This document shows positions 1 to 8,426 of a DNA stretch of 64,000 nucleotides, one piece after another. Source of the DNA: an uncultured Alphaproteobacteria bacterium (lineage in GTDB: Bacteria > Pseudomonadota > Alphaproteobacteria > RF32 > CAG-239). The notes under the pieces were generated by a model. It did not search any database. It was not told the DNA's origin and worked only from the letters and a program-made list of their open reading frames with translations. Positions within the stretch are counted from its first letter, which is position 1. Every line of letters starts with the position of its first letter. The position numbers and the translations under genes were made by a program. The stretch spans positions 53,099 through 117,098 of the forward strand of contig CAKQDU010000004.1 in the NCBI GenBank assembly GCA_934229625.1, given 5' to 3'.

Positions 1-3000
1 GGAGCTGTATAGCTACCATTTTTACCGATTTCAATAGAACCGTTATTTTGTGTTGAAGCGTCAAAATCTACATTTGCTTCATAGTTTATAGTTCCATTAT
101 TTATGAAAGACGCGTTGTTTTTCACCATGATTGCAGTTGATTTAGCGGATGATTCTTCGCTGTTTTCACTTTCGGTTTCATCTTCGCAATCCAAACCCGT
201 GCATTTTACGGCGCCGTTATTTACAATGATAGAACCGTTATTGGTTGCGGTGCCTGCGGTTAAATAAATTCCGTAAGATGTGCCGGATTGTCCGCCTTGA
301 TTTATGGTAATAGTTCCTTCATTGCTAAATTCGCCTCCGTAAAGTTTTACGCCGGAAGAACCTGAACCGTAAACAATGATTTTTCCTCCGTTTTCATTTT
401 TAGCAGTGCCGCCCTTTACTTCAATACCTGTGCCGCTGCTGACATAGTTGGAGGCCGAACCGATAGTTATGGTTCCGCTGTTTATAAATTCGCCGCTGTT
501 AACAGCTGCGCCGATGCCGCCGTTGCCGATTACAGTAATATTGCCGCTGTTAGTTGTGGTTTCGCCGCCGACATTTATTCCGGTGCCGCTGCTTCCGGAA
601 ATATAAATTGAGCCGGTATTTGTTGTTTGTCCTGCCGAAATTATGCCGGTGCTGAAATCAGATTGTATAGAAATGTTTCCGCTGTTGTTAAATGTGCCGC
701 TGCCTACGGAAACAGCAATATTTTTATTACTGTTGCCGGCAGATGTATGAACAATTTCAATTTCATTTGTATTATCAAAATTTGCGCTGCCGACGGAGAC
801 CGCTGTGCTGTCGCTGGTGTTATTCAGCCGTAAAGTTCCATTATTTGTAATTGTTCCGGAACTATCTTCGGCATTTATAATAGTTCCTTTTTCAGTAACT
901 GAAAGCTGAACGCCGCTGTTGATTGTGAGTGTGGAAGCATCTTTTAGTTTTATCATTGTTCCCTTAGCGATGCTTTGATTTCTTGTTAATGTCAAATCTC
1001 CTGAGCTGCCGGAAACAAGATAATAAGTTAGCGAATCTGCGGCATCAGATTTACAATTTGCGCCATCAGCGTTTTTATCGCATATAATAATATTTCCGAC
1101 TTCTTCTACTTTAGCTTTTCCCTCAATTCGGAACACAACTGCATTTTTTCCGAAAATTTTAATAATATTGTTTTTTATAACAGCTCCGTCCTTATTTTCA
1201 TTTGTTCCGGCAGAATAAATGGCGGTATTGTCATCGCCGTATATGTTTATAATACCATTATTGGTAATATGGCTGTTGCCTGTTGCATACATGCCGAAAG
1301 ATTTTTTTTCAACTACGTTTATAACACCGTTTTTGTCATTTATCATGTTGGCAATACTCGTTGCGGCACTGCTCATACCTGTTGAATAACCGGTATTAAC
1401 GTTAATAGTTCCCTGATTAACAATTTTTGCTACAGAAATTGCATCGCTTGTCAAGTGCATGCCCGTATTGCCGTAGTTTGTGTTATCAGACATTAAATTT
1501 ATGATTCCGGTGTTGGTGGCAGAGCCTTGTTTGGATTCTACGGTCATAGCCGAGGTGTCGGCAGAAGACAAGGTGATTGTGCCGGAGTTTATTATGGATT
1601 CCGTTTCTGACGACGTTACCGAAGAAGTTAGGCTTGGTGATTTTGTATTCATAACATTTTGTTTAAGGTTAAGCAGATTTTTTGCATCTGAACTGCTACT
1701 GCTTGACGAACTGCTGCTGTTATTATTTGCTTCATAGATTATTGTTCCGGCATTGACGAGTTTACTATAGTTACCGCCAAATACTTCAGAAGACACAGCA
1801 TTGCGATAAATGTGAATAGTGCCATTGTTTGTGATGCTTGTATTGCCGCTATAATCATTTTTCATAGCTGTGGAATTGTTGGAATATACATTTATTTGTC
1901 CATTATTAACTAATGATGTTAAAGTGCTGTCGCTTGAACCATACATACCGATATTATTAGTATAAAGAGTCGCGGAACCGTCATTTCCTAAAATTATGAT
2001 ACCGCTTTTATCGTTTGTTAATGTTCCGCCGTTATAAGATGCCATTCCATAGCCGTTGCTGGCGTTAAGTTTGATATTTCCGCTGTTGGTTATGGCCGGT
2101 TTTACAGCCGTATAAAGTCCAGAAACCGAACCTGAACCTTCTACTGCCAACATACCATAAGCCATACGCTGATTATCGCCGTTTGTTTGAATGGTGATAG
2201 TTGCATTTTGATTATTGGTAATTTTACCGCCATGCACGGATTGCATACCGGCCGCAACAGCGACATTTCCGGACGCAGAGCTTCCTTCTGAATCGGTAGA
2301 AGACCTATCGTCCAAAGTAATGTTTATATTTCCATTGTTTGCAGCTGTGGTATTGGCTTCAGCGCGAATACCGACAATTCCTCCCAAACCTTTGCGCAAA
2401 GTTTTTGTAGAATCAAATGTATATAAACCTGTATATCCCAAATCAATTGTGCCGTTGTTTGTTAATATGGATTTTTCAGCGCGTTGAATATTTTTTGAAC
2501 CGTTTAAAAAGCCGTCATCCAAATAACTTCCCATGCCGATAATATTAACTTTGATTTCAGAGGCGGCGGCTCCTGCGTCGCCTGCGCTTAGTTTTATGGT
2601 GCCGCTGTTTAAGGCGGTGTTGGTATTGTTAAGGGCTTGTGTTCCGGAATTTATAATCATGGTTTCCATACCGATAATCGTACCTGATACGGCGGTTGTC
2701 TTAGTGTTTTCAGAAGAACCATCGGAGCCGGAACCGCTGCTTTGGGTATTGTCTTTAGTTGGGGCGGAAATGGCTTTTGTTGCCGAGCCGTTTATTTCTC
2801 CGGTGTTTATAATTTGCGAATTATTATCGGCATACATGCCTATAATGGTGTTATTTTCGTTATATCCCGAAAAATTAAGGTTTATGCCGTTAGAATCAGT
2901 ATTTTGAGCAACTCCGATTCCATTGTTGTAGGCAATTGAGTTGTTACTGGCAATCATTGCGACCGAACTGTTAAAAGCATCGGCGTTTATATAGCCATTA

Positions 3001-3809
3001 TTAACAACCTGACTGTTATTAACAGCAGCCATAGCGGTTGAACCTTCGTTTATGGAAATTTTGGTATCTTTATTATTTGTATATGAGCCTCCGTTTATGG
3101 CTTCTAAGCCTATATGCATATATTTTCCTGCTTCTATCGGATTTTCATTAAATTTAAGTTCGGCAATTTTTGTTATATTCGGATTATTTACATCCAATAT
3201 ACTGCTATTTGCCGCTTTTCCGGTGGTTGTATTATATATTGAACCCAAAGAGCCAAGAACGGAACCGAGATAATCGTTTGTTTCAGAGCCGCCGGCGTTG
3301 CTGTCGCTGCTTCCACCGCCTCCTCCTCCGCCCATAGCCAATGCGGCAATACCGCCGCCTACGGCCAAACCACCTAATAACCACCACGTTGTAGAAGAAA
3401 TTTTGTAGCTTTCTTTTCCCATTTTTCCAAAAGCTTCACGAGGTGTAGCCGTTATTGAAACAGCTTTTGAGGAGTTTACGAAATCTTCATAATAAGGAAT
3501 TTTCTGCACACATGGATGACGAGGATTTGCTCCGGCGGCGCGGAACGCGTTATATGTATAGGAATCACGATTTTGCGCGGCAACACATAGACCTGTGTCT
3601 CCGTTTTGATTTATGGTGTCTATATTCATACCCCGTCTGACGGAAGCACGCAGAGCTTCAACTTCGCCGTTTTGGGCCAAGTTATACATTCTGTTAAAAG
3701 ATAATGGCGCTAAATTGTAGGCAAAAGCCTGAAAAGGCATGGAAGACAAGCCAATTGAAGCTATAGAAAACAAGCCGGCAGTTTTTAGCAAAATCTTATT
3801 ATTTAACAT
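1..3809 (-). CDS. giant autotransporter-like surface protein, 3' end cut by window
   Basis: I translated the minus strand by hand: the frame is open from the ATG at 3809 to base 1, giving at least 1269 residues. A GAGGA Shine-Dalgarno precedes the start. Residues 1-30 are a signal peptide ending QAFA. Residues about 45-97 resemble one or two ankyrin units (NGEVEALRASVRRG, then NGDTGLCVAAQN). Residues 141-160 are hydrophobic and Gly-rich (TWWLLGGLAVGGGIAALAMG), followed by a run of Gly. The rest is a long passenger of short repeats around NNGTI, NSGNI and TNNG, rich in Asn, Gly, Ser and Thr, with a nine-Ser run near base 1700. Such repeats are typical of beta-helical autotransporter or adhesin passengers. 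A C-terminal beta-barrel would lie left of the window and is not seen. Function: probably a surface-exposed adhesin (inference). Confidence 0.8.
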   Translation of the reverse strand, partial: MLNNKILLKTAGLFSIASIGLSSMPFQAFAYNLAPLSFNRMYNLAQNGEVEALRASVRRGMNIDTINQNGDTGLCVAAQNRDSYTYNAFRAAGANPRHPCVQKIPYYEDFVNSSKAVSITATPREAFGKMGKESYKISSTTWWLLGGLAVGGGIAALAMGGGGGGGSSDSNAGGSETNDYLGSVLGSLGSIYNTTTGKAANSSILDVNNPNITKIAELKFNENPIEAGKYMHIGLEAINGGSYTNNKDTKISINEGSTAMAAVNNSQVVNNGYINADAFNSSVAMIASNNSIAYNNGIGVAQNTDSNGINLNFSGYNENNTIIGMYADNNSQIINTGEINGSATKAISAPTKDNTQSSGSGSDGSSENTKTTAVSGTIIGMETMIINSGTQALNNTNTALNSGTIKLSAGDAGAAASEIKVNIIGMGSYLDDGFLNGSKNIQRAEKSILTNNGTIDLGYTGLYTFDSTKTLRKGLGGIVGIRAEANTTAANNGNINITLDDRSSTDSEGSSASGNVAVAAGMQSVHGGKITNNQNATITIQTNGDNQRMAYGMLAVEGSGSVSGLYTAVKPAITNSGNIKLNASNGYGMASYNGGTLTNDKSGIIILGNDGSATLYTNNIGMYGSSDSTLTSLVNNGQINVYSNNSTAMKNDYSGNTSITNNGTIHIYRNAVSSEVFGGNYSKLVNAGTIIYEANNNSSSSSSSSSSDAKNLLNLKQNVMNTKSPSLTSSVTSSETESIINSGTITLSSADTSAMTVESKQGSATNTGIINLMSDNTNYGNTGMHLTSDAISVAKIVNQGTINVNTGYSTGMSSAATSIANMINDKNGVINVVEKKSFGMYATGNSHITNNGIINIYGDDNTAIYSAGTNENKDGAVIKNNIIKIFGKNAVVFRIEGKAKVEEVGNIIICDKNADGANCKSDAADSLTYYLVSGSSGDLTLTRNQSIAKGTMIKLKDASTLTINSGVQLSVTEKGTIINAEDSSGTITNNGTLRLNNTSDSTAVSVGSANFDNTNEIEIVHTSAGNSNKNIAVSVGSGTFNNSGNISIQSDFSTGIISAGQTTNTGSIYISGSSGTGINVGGETTTNSGNITVIGNGGIGAAVNSGEFINSGTITIGSASNYVSSGTGIEVKGGTAKNENGGKIIVYGSGSSGVKLYGGEFSNEGTITINQGGQSGTSYGIYLTAGTATNNGSIIVNNGAVKCTGLDCEDETESENSEESSAKSTAIMVKNNASFINNGTINYEANVDFDASTQNNGSIEIGKNGSYTA

Positions 3810-3891
3810 ATCAATCCTCATTAAAGACAAAATCTGTGTCCAGCATAAATAAAAGAATTTAAATTTTGATTAAGTTTGACGGATTGGATAA

Positions 3892-3927
3892 TAAAAAAAG
3901 ACTTTGTTTCATGTGAAACAAAGTCTT
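3892..3927 (-). terminator. Rho-independent terminator built on a near-parS palindrome
   Basis: A perfect inverted repeat with 14-bp arms spans 3898-3927 around a TG centre. On the minus strand it is followed by TTTTTTTATT, so it terminates the small peptide gene at 3981-4115. The core at 3905-3920 is TGTTTCATGTGAAACA, one base from the perfect ParB site TGTTTCACGTGAAACA found three times further right. Confidence 0.75.
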
Positions 3928-3980
3928 GTATCTTAGTTGTTATTTGTTTATTCAGTCGTTAGATTTTTCATATAAACAAC

Positions 3981-4115
3981 CTATTTACTGATTGAAATTT
4001 CGTCAATTTCTTCCATCTCCGAGGCGGAGTTGCTGCATCCGCAGCCGCAACCGCTTTTAGAAACAGTCGGTTTAGCCTGTTGGGAAGGTTTTTTGTTGTC
4101 ATATGATTTTTTCAT
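3981..4115 (-). CDS. 44-residue Cys-rich small peptide
   Basis: This short gene starts at the ATG at 4115 with a strong AAAGGAG Shine-Dalgarno 6 bases upstream, ends with TAG at 3981, and is followed by a good terminator. The peptide begins MKKSYDNKKPSQQAKPTVSK, has the core SGCGCGCSNS at residues 21-30, and ends in an acidic tail with EMEEIDEISISK. It has no signal peptide or membrane segment. I do not recognise it. The alternating Gly-Cys core could bind metal or be a substrate for modification, but no radical-SAM or cyclodehydratase gene lies nearby. It lies downstream of the FAD oxidoreductase gene on the same strand, about 100 bases away. The ribosome-binding site and terminator make it a likely real gene. 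Confidence 0.65.
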   Translation of the reverse strand: MKKSYDNKKPSQQAKPTVSKSGCGCGCSNSASEMEEIDEISISK

Positions 4116-4214
4116 TTTTATCTCCTTTGAATTTGTTTTAATAAAATAACATCGCTGTTACGCTAAATGAGATAAAACCGATTTCAATAAATCAAAGATA
4201 ACCGTTAGTCCAGT

Positions 4215-5765
4215 TTATTTTTTTGTTTCATGATAACTTTTTTCCGTGTTAACCTGCCAAATTATTTTTTTATCAGAAATTTCTCCCAAAATATGTCGTA
4301 CAGCCGCAAAAGACGTGGCCATTGAATGGTCCATGTTGTTATAGCGATGCTGGCCATTGCGTCCGACACAATAAAGATTTTTGAAAGAATTTAAGTATTC
4401 TGTCAGCTTGTCAATATTTTTATAGGTATCAAAATAAGCTGGATAGGCTTTTTTCACTCGCTCTAAATGAGAGTCCAATACGTCTTTTTCACTTGAGATA
4501 ACGCCCATTTTCAAAAGTTCTTTAACTCCGAAGGCTCTCCATTCTGCCGGACTCATATTCCAATATTCATCATTTTCGCGGCAAAAATATTCCAAACCAA
4601 TCCAAACTGTTTCTTCCGGTTTAGCCACTAAATATGGCGACCAGTTGTTAAATATTTGAATGCGTCCTAATTTTACGCCGGTATCTTGTACATAAATCCA
4701 GCAATCGGGAATAATATTGTTAAGTGTTTTGATTTTTGTTTGATTTTTAAGGTTTAATTTTTTCAAAAGCAAACCTACAGTTATAAAATCGCGATAAGGC
4801 AAACCATCGGCAATTCGTTTTATTTTGCTTGGAATGCCGTCTATTCCTGCCGCCAAATCTTTTAAAGGCATAGAAGAAATGACAATATCTGCAGGCAAAG
4901 AACATTCTTTACCGTCTTTAACATAAACAACTTCCTTAAACTCATTTTTTTTAGTTTTAAATTTTACGACTTTAGCGTTTTTAACAATTTTACCGCCCAT
5001 ATCTTCAATTTTAGACGCGGCAGTTTCCCAAAGCTGTCCCGGACCGAATTTCGGATAGCTGAACTCCTCTATCAGCGAAGTTTCTACCTGTTTTGGTTTT
5101 ATAAAAAGAATTTTATTTAAGATATCCTTGATAATGGCGACAATGGAAAGTCCTTTTACTCTCTGCGCGCCCCAATCGGCAGAAATATCGCGCGGATGTC
5201 TTCCCCATAATTTTTCGGTGTATCCTTCAAAAAACATGGAGTACAATTTGCGTCCGAAACGATTGATATAGAAGTTTTCCAGCGAGTTTTCCGGAAGTTT
5301 GCGTATAATAGCGAATATATAGCTGAATCCAGCCTGAGCGGTGGTAAACAATCCCATATTCATAATAGTATTTAGATTCATTTTGACCGGATAATCAAAA
5401 AATTTACGTTTGTAATAAATCCGCGAAATTCTCCGGCGTTTAAGCATAACCGTATCTTCTTTTTCTGGATTTGGTCCATCGGGATTCAGTTCTAAAGCTC
5501 GTCCGGTTTTTATATCATCAAAAGAAGGCGCTCCTTGTAAAGGCATCAGATTATTCCACCAATTTGTCACTTCAGAATCTTTAGAAAAAAATCTGTGACC
5601 GCCGATGTCCATTCTATTTCCGTTATAACGGACGGTGCGGGATATTCCGCCGATTGCGTCGCTTTCCTCCAAAATTATAACCTGATAGTCTTTAGATTTT
5701 TTTAAAAGCTCAAAACCAGCTGTTAAACCAGCAGGACCGGCTCCTATAATTACAACTTTTTTCAT
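4215..5765 (-). CDS. FAD-dependent oxidoreductase, amine oxidase / UDP-galactopyranose mutase-like
   Basis: A 516-residue flavoprotein. The N-terminal Rossmann motif GAGPAG is at residues 8-13, the ribose-binding Glu is near 33 (ILEESDAIGG), and IGGHRFF follows at 54-60. Near the C-terminus GRNGQHRYNNMDHSM is the second FAD contact typical of the protoporphyrinogen-oxidase/amine-oxidase superfamily. There is no signal peptide. Relatives with this layout are often annotated as NAD(P)/FAD-dependent oxidoreductase and sit among envelope-sugar genes, but no sugar genes are adjacent here. The substrate is therefore not assigned. The ATG at 5765 has a GGAG-type ribosome-binding site close upstream. 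Confidence 0.85.
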   Translation of the reverse strand: MKKVVIIGAGPAGLTAGFELLKKSKDYQVIILEESDAIGGISRTVRYNGNRMDIGGHRFFSKDSEVTNWWNNLMPLQGAPSFDDIKTGRALELNPDGPNPEKEDTVMLKRRRISRIYYKRKFFDYPVKMNLNTIMNMGLFTTAQAGFSYIFAIIRKLPENSLENFYINRFGRKLYSMFFEGYTEKLWGRHPRDISADWGAQRVKGLSIVAIIKDILNKILFIKPKQVETSLIEEFSYPKFGPGQLWETAASKIEDMGGKIVKNAKVVKFKTKKNEFKEVVYVKDGKECSLPADIVISSMPLKDLAAGIDGIPSKIKRIADGLPYRDFITVGLLLKKLNLKNQTKIKTLNNIIPDCWIYVQDTGVKLGRIQIFNNWSPYLVAKPEETVWIGLEYFCRENDEYWNMSPAEWRAFGVKELLKMGVISSEKDVLDSHLERVKKAYPAYFDTYKNIDKLTEYLNSFKNLYCVGRNGQHRYNNMDHSMATSFAAVRHILGEISDKKIIWQVNTEKSYHETKK

Positions 5766-5909
5766 AGCAGCTCCTTTCTTTTTTTTATTATTATAACCTG
5801 TTAAAATTTACAGATTAGTTAATAATTTAATTTGTTTATAAAATCTCTTGCCTTTTCGTATTGAAAAAACTAAATAAGTTATAGTGGCAAACCATAAAAA
5901 GGATATAAA

Positions 5910-6311
5910 ATGAAAAAAGTATTTTGCTTTAATTGTCAAAAAGATGTAACGCCTATAAAATTTTGGAAATGGAGTTTTTGTCCGCATTGCCTGCGCAGGA
6001 CTAAAGATAGCGGAGATGGTTTGTATTTAGTTTGTGATAAATGCGGCGCCAATATTCCGGTTGATTCATTTTATTGCATAAAGTGCGGTCATGGAGTAAA
6101 CGGACATTCGGACAAGGAAATTGTAACAATGCTGCCGGAAACCGGTTTATGGCTAAAATGGTTGCGAGAAGCCGGATTATTTATTATTTCAATCTTGCTT
6201 GCTGCCGGTATTTTATATGTTTCTGTTTATTTTTTGCTCATTGTTTTGTTTTTTGTTTTAGTCTTTGGTTTAGGTTGTATGATTTACAGCGGAATAAAAC
6301 AAAAGTTTTAA
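5910..6311 (+). CDS. zinc-ribbon membrane protein
   Basis: A 133-residue protein with four CxxC pairs in the first 60 residues (CFNC, CPHC, CDKC, CIKC). These make two zinc-ribbon knuckles of the kind seen in double-zinc-ribbon small membrane proteins. Residues about 80-130 form two hydrophobic helices. The ATG follows AAAAGGATATAAA, a usable Shine-Dalgarno. The protein probably sits in the inner membrane with the metal-binding part in the cytoplasm. The role is unknown. It is convergent with the next gene and shares a terminator with it. Confidence 0.75.
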   Translation: MKKVFCFNCQKDVTPIKFWKWSFCPHCLRRTKDSGDGLYLVCDKCGANIPVDSFYCIKCGHGVNGHSDKEIVTMLPETGLWLKWLREAGLFIISILLAAGILYVSVYFLLIVLFFVLVFGLGCMIYSGIKQKF

Positions 6312-6363
6312 TAAAACACGCCGGTAGCAAATATTGCGTTTAATAGATGTGTCGTGCAATAAT

Positions 6364-6400
6364 AAAAAAAGAACCGATTGAATAATCAGTTCTTTTTTTT
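6364..6400. terminator. bidirectional terminator
   Basis: A-run, stem GAAC.GATT / AATC.GTTC with one mismatch and a GAAT loop, then T-run. It sits between two convergent genes and can serve both. Confidence 0.75.
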
Positions 6401-6409
6401 ATTATTAGG

Positions 6410-6823
6410 TCAGTAACATAAAAATGCTACTATCGCACTTGCCAGCGAGGCAATCCCAAAAAAGGCACTCGCCAGTTTTGTTTGGTCGGAATGTTTGGCG
6501 TTAACTCCGTATGAAACAGAAATTATGAGACATAAAACCGTCAATGATGAAAACATTGCAAAAAAAGTATGACTTTTTTTCTCCGCTTTCGGTTCAGCCG
6601 GTTTGTCAATAACCGTCTGATTATCGACAGCATTCTCCTTCAGCAATGGAATGTTTTTTACGTCTACTTCATCAACATTCGTCTGAGGCTGCATCTTTAA
6701 TACAATCTCTTTTGCCGCCAATAAATTTTCATCTTGTAAAAAACACTTCTGCACCAAAATCACACATCCGATGCCAAAAATAATTCCCAAGATGAATACT
6801 ATCAAAAAATAAAAATTCTTCAT
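6410..6823 (-). CDS. small two-region membrane protein, unknown
   Basis: The longest frame starts at a GTG (6847), but the ATG at 6823 gives a natural N-terminus (MKNFYFLIVFILGIIFGIG), so I prefer it: 137 residues. Neither start has a good Shine-Dalgarno. There is an N-terminal transmembrane helix, a polar linker of about 60 residues, and two more hydrophobic stretches at the C-terminus (FFAMFSSLTVLCLIISVSYG and the last 20 residues). It matches no family I recognise. Confidence 0.6.
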   Translation of the reverse strand: MKNFYFLIVFILGIIFGIGCVILVQKCFLQDENLLAAKEIVLKMQPQTNVDEVDVKNIPLLKENAVDNQTVIDKPAEPKAEKKSHTFFAMFSSLTVLCLIISVSYGVNAKHSDQTKLASAFFGIASLASAIVAFLCY

Positions 6824-6992
6824 AAGAATAAAATTTAACGGGTTCACAATAATTTAAAATGTACACTGATTATAAATAATTTTTGTCAAAAAGTCAACAT
6901 AAACAGATTGATTTTTTTATATTTTTAAATTTAATTGTATAAAAATCAAAGATGTGTTATAAAGATATAAAGTAATCTGAGGAGATTTTATT

Positions 6993-7811
6993 ATGTATAA
7001 ATTTATTCTTTTAAGCTTTATTTTTATTTGTTCTGCGAATGCGCAAGAAATTCAAGATTTTGATTGGCAAAAAACAGTAAAAGAAAAACTATCAGCTCCA
7101 GGTATTCAGGAGATGTTGACAGATGGTTTTTCTGTTAATGATGTTAACGGCGATGGTTTTATTTCCGAAAACGAATATGGTTATCTGCTCAACAGTATAG
7201 ATATTGATTTTAGCCTCAACGATGAACAAAAGTCGGCTAAAAAATCCAGAATGACGGAATATTTTAAACAAGCAGATAAAAACGGCGATTTTCGTTTGGA
7301 TAAAGATGAATATTTTGCGGTTTTACAAAAAGAAACAGAATACGAAGCGAAAGAACGCGTGAATAAAATACAAGAAATGGCAAATAAATCTCCAGAAGAA
7401 ATATTGAAAGACTTGAACGAACAAATGGACAAAACAAAAAAAGCTTTAGAAAAATTTCAAAATGTTTCTGCTGATGAGATGTCGGATAATATAATAAGTA
7501 ATATATCCGGCAATATTGCCGGAGAAAATTATTTTCAGATGGATAAAAACAAAGATGGCTGCGTTACTGAAGATGAATATGTGGAATATATGACAGTTTT
7601 TGCCTCTGATAATAAAGAGGATGAGGTGAAATATCCGAAATTATCCGAGGATGATTGGAGAAATATTTATCAGTTTGAGAAAAAATCTAAGGAAAATTGT
7701 TTAACTAAAGAAGAATATATGCGTAATTATTTGGAAACGCCTGATATGTCAGTAGTAGAGTCCGATACTGCCGCTTCTGAATTGTTAACAGATAAAAAAG
7801 TTGTCAAATAA
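6993..7811 (+). CDS. secreted EF-hand calcium-binding protein
   Basis: A 272-residue protein with a signal peptide (residues 1-17, ending SANA) and three canonical EF-hand loops: DVNGDGFISENE at 50-61, DKNGDFRLDKDE at 95-106 and DKNKDGCVTEDE at 184-195. Positions 1, 3, 5 and 12 of each loop carry Asp, Asn or Glu ligands. A helical, Lys/Glu-rich linker lies between the second and third loop. GAGGAG lies 9 bases before the ATG. The protein is likely periplasmic or exported and calcium-binding. It is a single gene with an unknown partner. Confidence 0.85.
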   Translation: MYKFILLSFIFICSANAQEIQDFDWQKTVKEKLSAPGIQEMLTDGFSVNDVNGDGFISENEYGYLLNSIDIDFSLNDEQKSAKKSRMTEYFKQADKNGDFRLDKDEYFAVLQKETEYEAKERVNKIQEMANKSPEEILKDLNEQMDKTKKALEKFQNVSADEMSDNIISNISGNIAGENYFQMDKNKDGCVTEDEYVEYMTVFASDNKEDEVKYPKLSEDDWRNIYQFEKKSKENCLTKEEYMRNYLETPDMSVVESDTAASELLTDKKVVK

Positions 7812-7861
7812 TGTTGACAAACACAAACTAAAGTGTTAAACAAGGCTAAATTTTAATAATT

Positions 7862-8083
7862 ATGGCAGGTATATTTTTATTTTTTACATTTATTGTCGGA
7901 TTGGTTATTTTAACTTTATTCCGAATTTGTTTTGAAAGTATTATAGTTGCCGCGAATATATGCATAAGGGTTGTTTTAATACTCAGCTGCTTAAAAAGGG
8001 GAGCCGCTGTAAGTTTTAACAACTTATTGAGAACAGGTTTGTTTTTACCTGATAATCTCCCTCATATTCGCTCGCCAACTTAA
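7862..8083 (+). CDS. possible small membrane protein, perhaps frameshifted
   Basis: A 73-codon frame whose first 40 residues (MAGIFLFFTFIVGLVILTLF, then RICFESIIVA) look like a genuine one-helix membrane protein. The rest looks unlike protein. In the neighbouring frame the sequence from about 7978 reads NTQLLKKG and then stops, which would be a more natural C-terminus. A one-base shift near 7970 may therefore have broken a short gene. There is no clear Shine-Dalgarno, so the call is weak. Confidence 0.3.
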   Translation: MAGIFLFFTFIVGLVILTLFRICFESIIVAANICIRVVLILSCLKRGAAVSFNNLLRTGLFLPDNLPHIRSPT

Positions 8084-8116
8084 AGGTTATTATGGAAATA
8101 ATCTTTGCCAAACTAT

Positions 8117-8257
8117 AACCGCATTGTACTTCTTTTTTTAAGGTACTTTGCGGTTTTTTTATTGATAATATCTGTAGCAGGTATTATATTTTTTAGCGTT
8201 AAATTCAAAAAAATAACCGCAGCGTTTTTGACTGAACCCGCGGTTATCGCTTTTTTT
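8117..8257. terminator. pair of terminator-like hairpins in a 340-base gap
   Basis: The first hairpin pairs AACCGCA (8117-8123) with TGCGGTT (8149-8155), followed by seven T on the plus strand. The second pairs ATAACCGC (8213-8220) with GCGGTTAT (8240-8247). T-runs lie on both sides, so it can work in either direction. Apart from these hairpins I see nothing else convincing between 8084 and 8426. Confidence 0.5.
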
Positions 8258-8426
8258 AATGATATTGCAATAATTGCCGACATAAACAAAATAATAAATT
8301 GAAAAAGCTTTTCTATTTTTAATCTGTAAATGTGTAAAAAATAGCTATTAAATTTATATTTTTTGTGCATTTCTTAACTTTTTCTAGTTAATATAAAAGA
8401 AGTTAATCTGTTATTTAGGGGTATAA

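Noticed and set aside
480..3640. Several plus-strand frames of 60-125 codons
   Set aside because: They are antisense shadows of the long minus-strand repeat protein, which has a signal peptide, a ribosome-binding site and coherent repeats.
8105..8370. Overlapping plus (65 codon) and minus (85 codon) frames
   Set aside because: The plus frame begins with TTG, has no ribosome-binding site, and both frames cross two terminator-like hairpins; composition looks non-coding.
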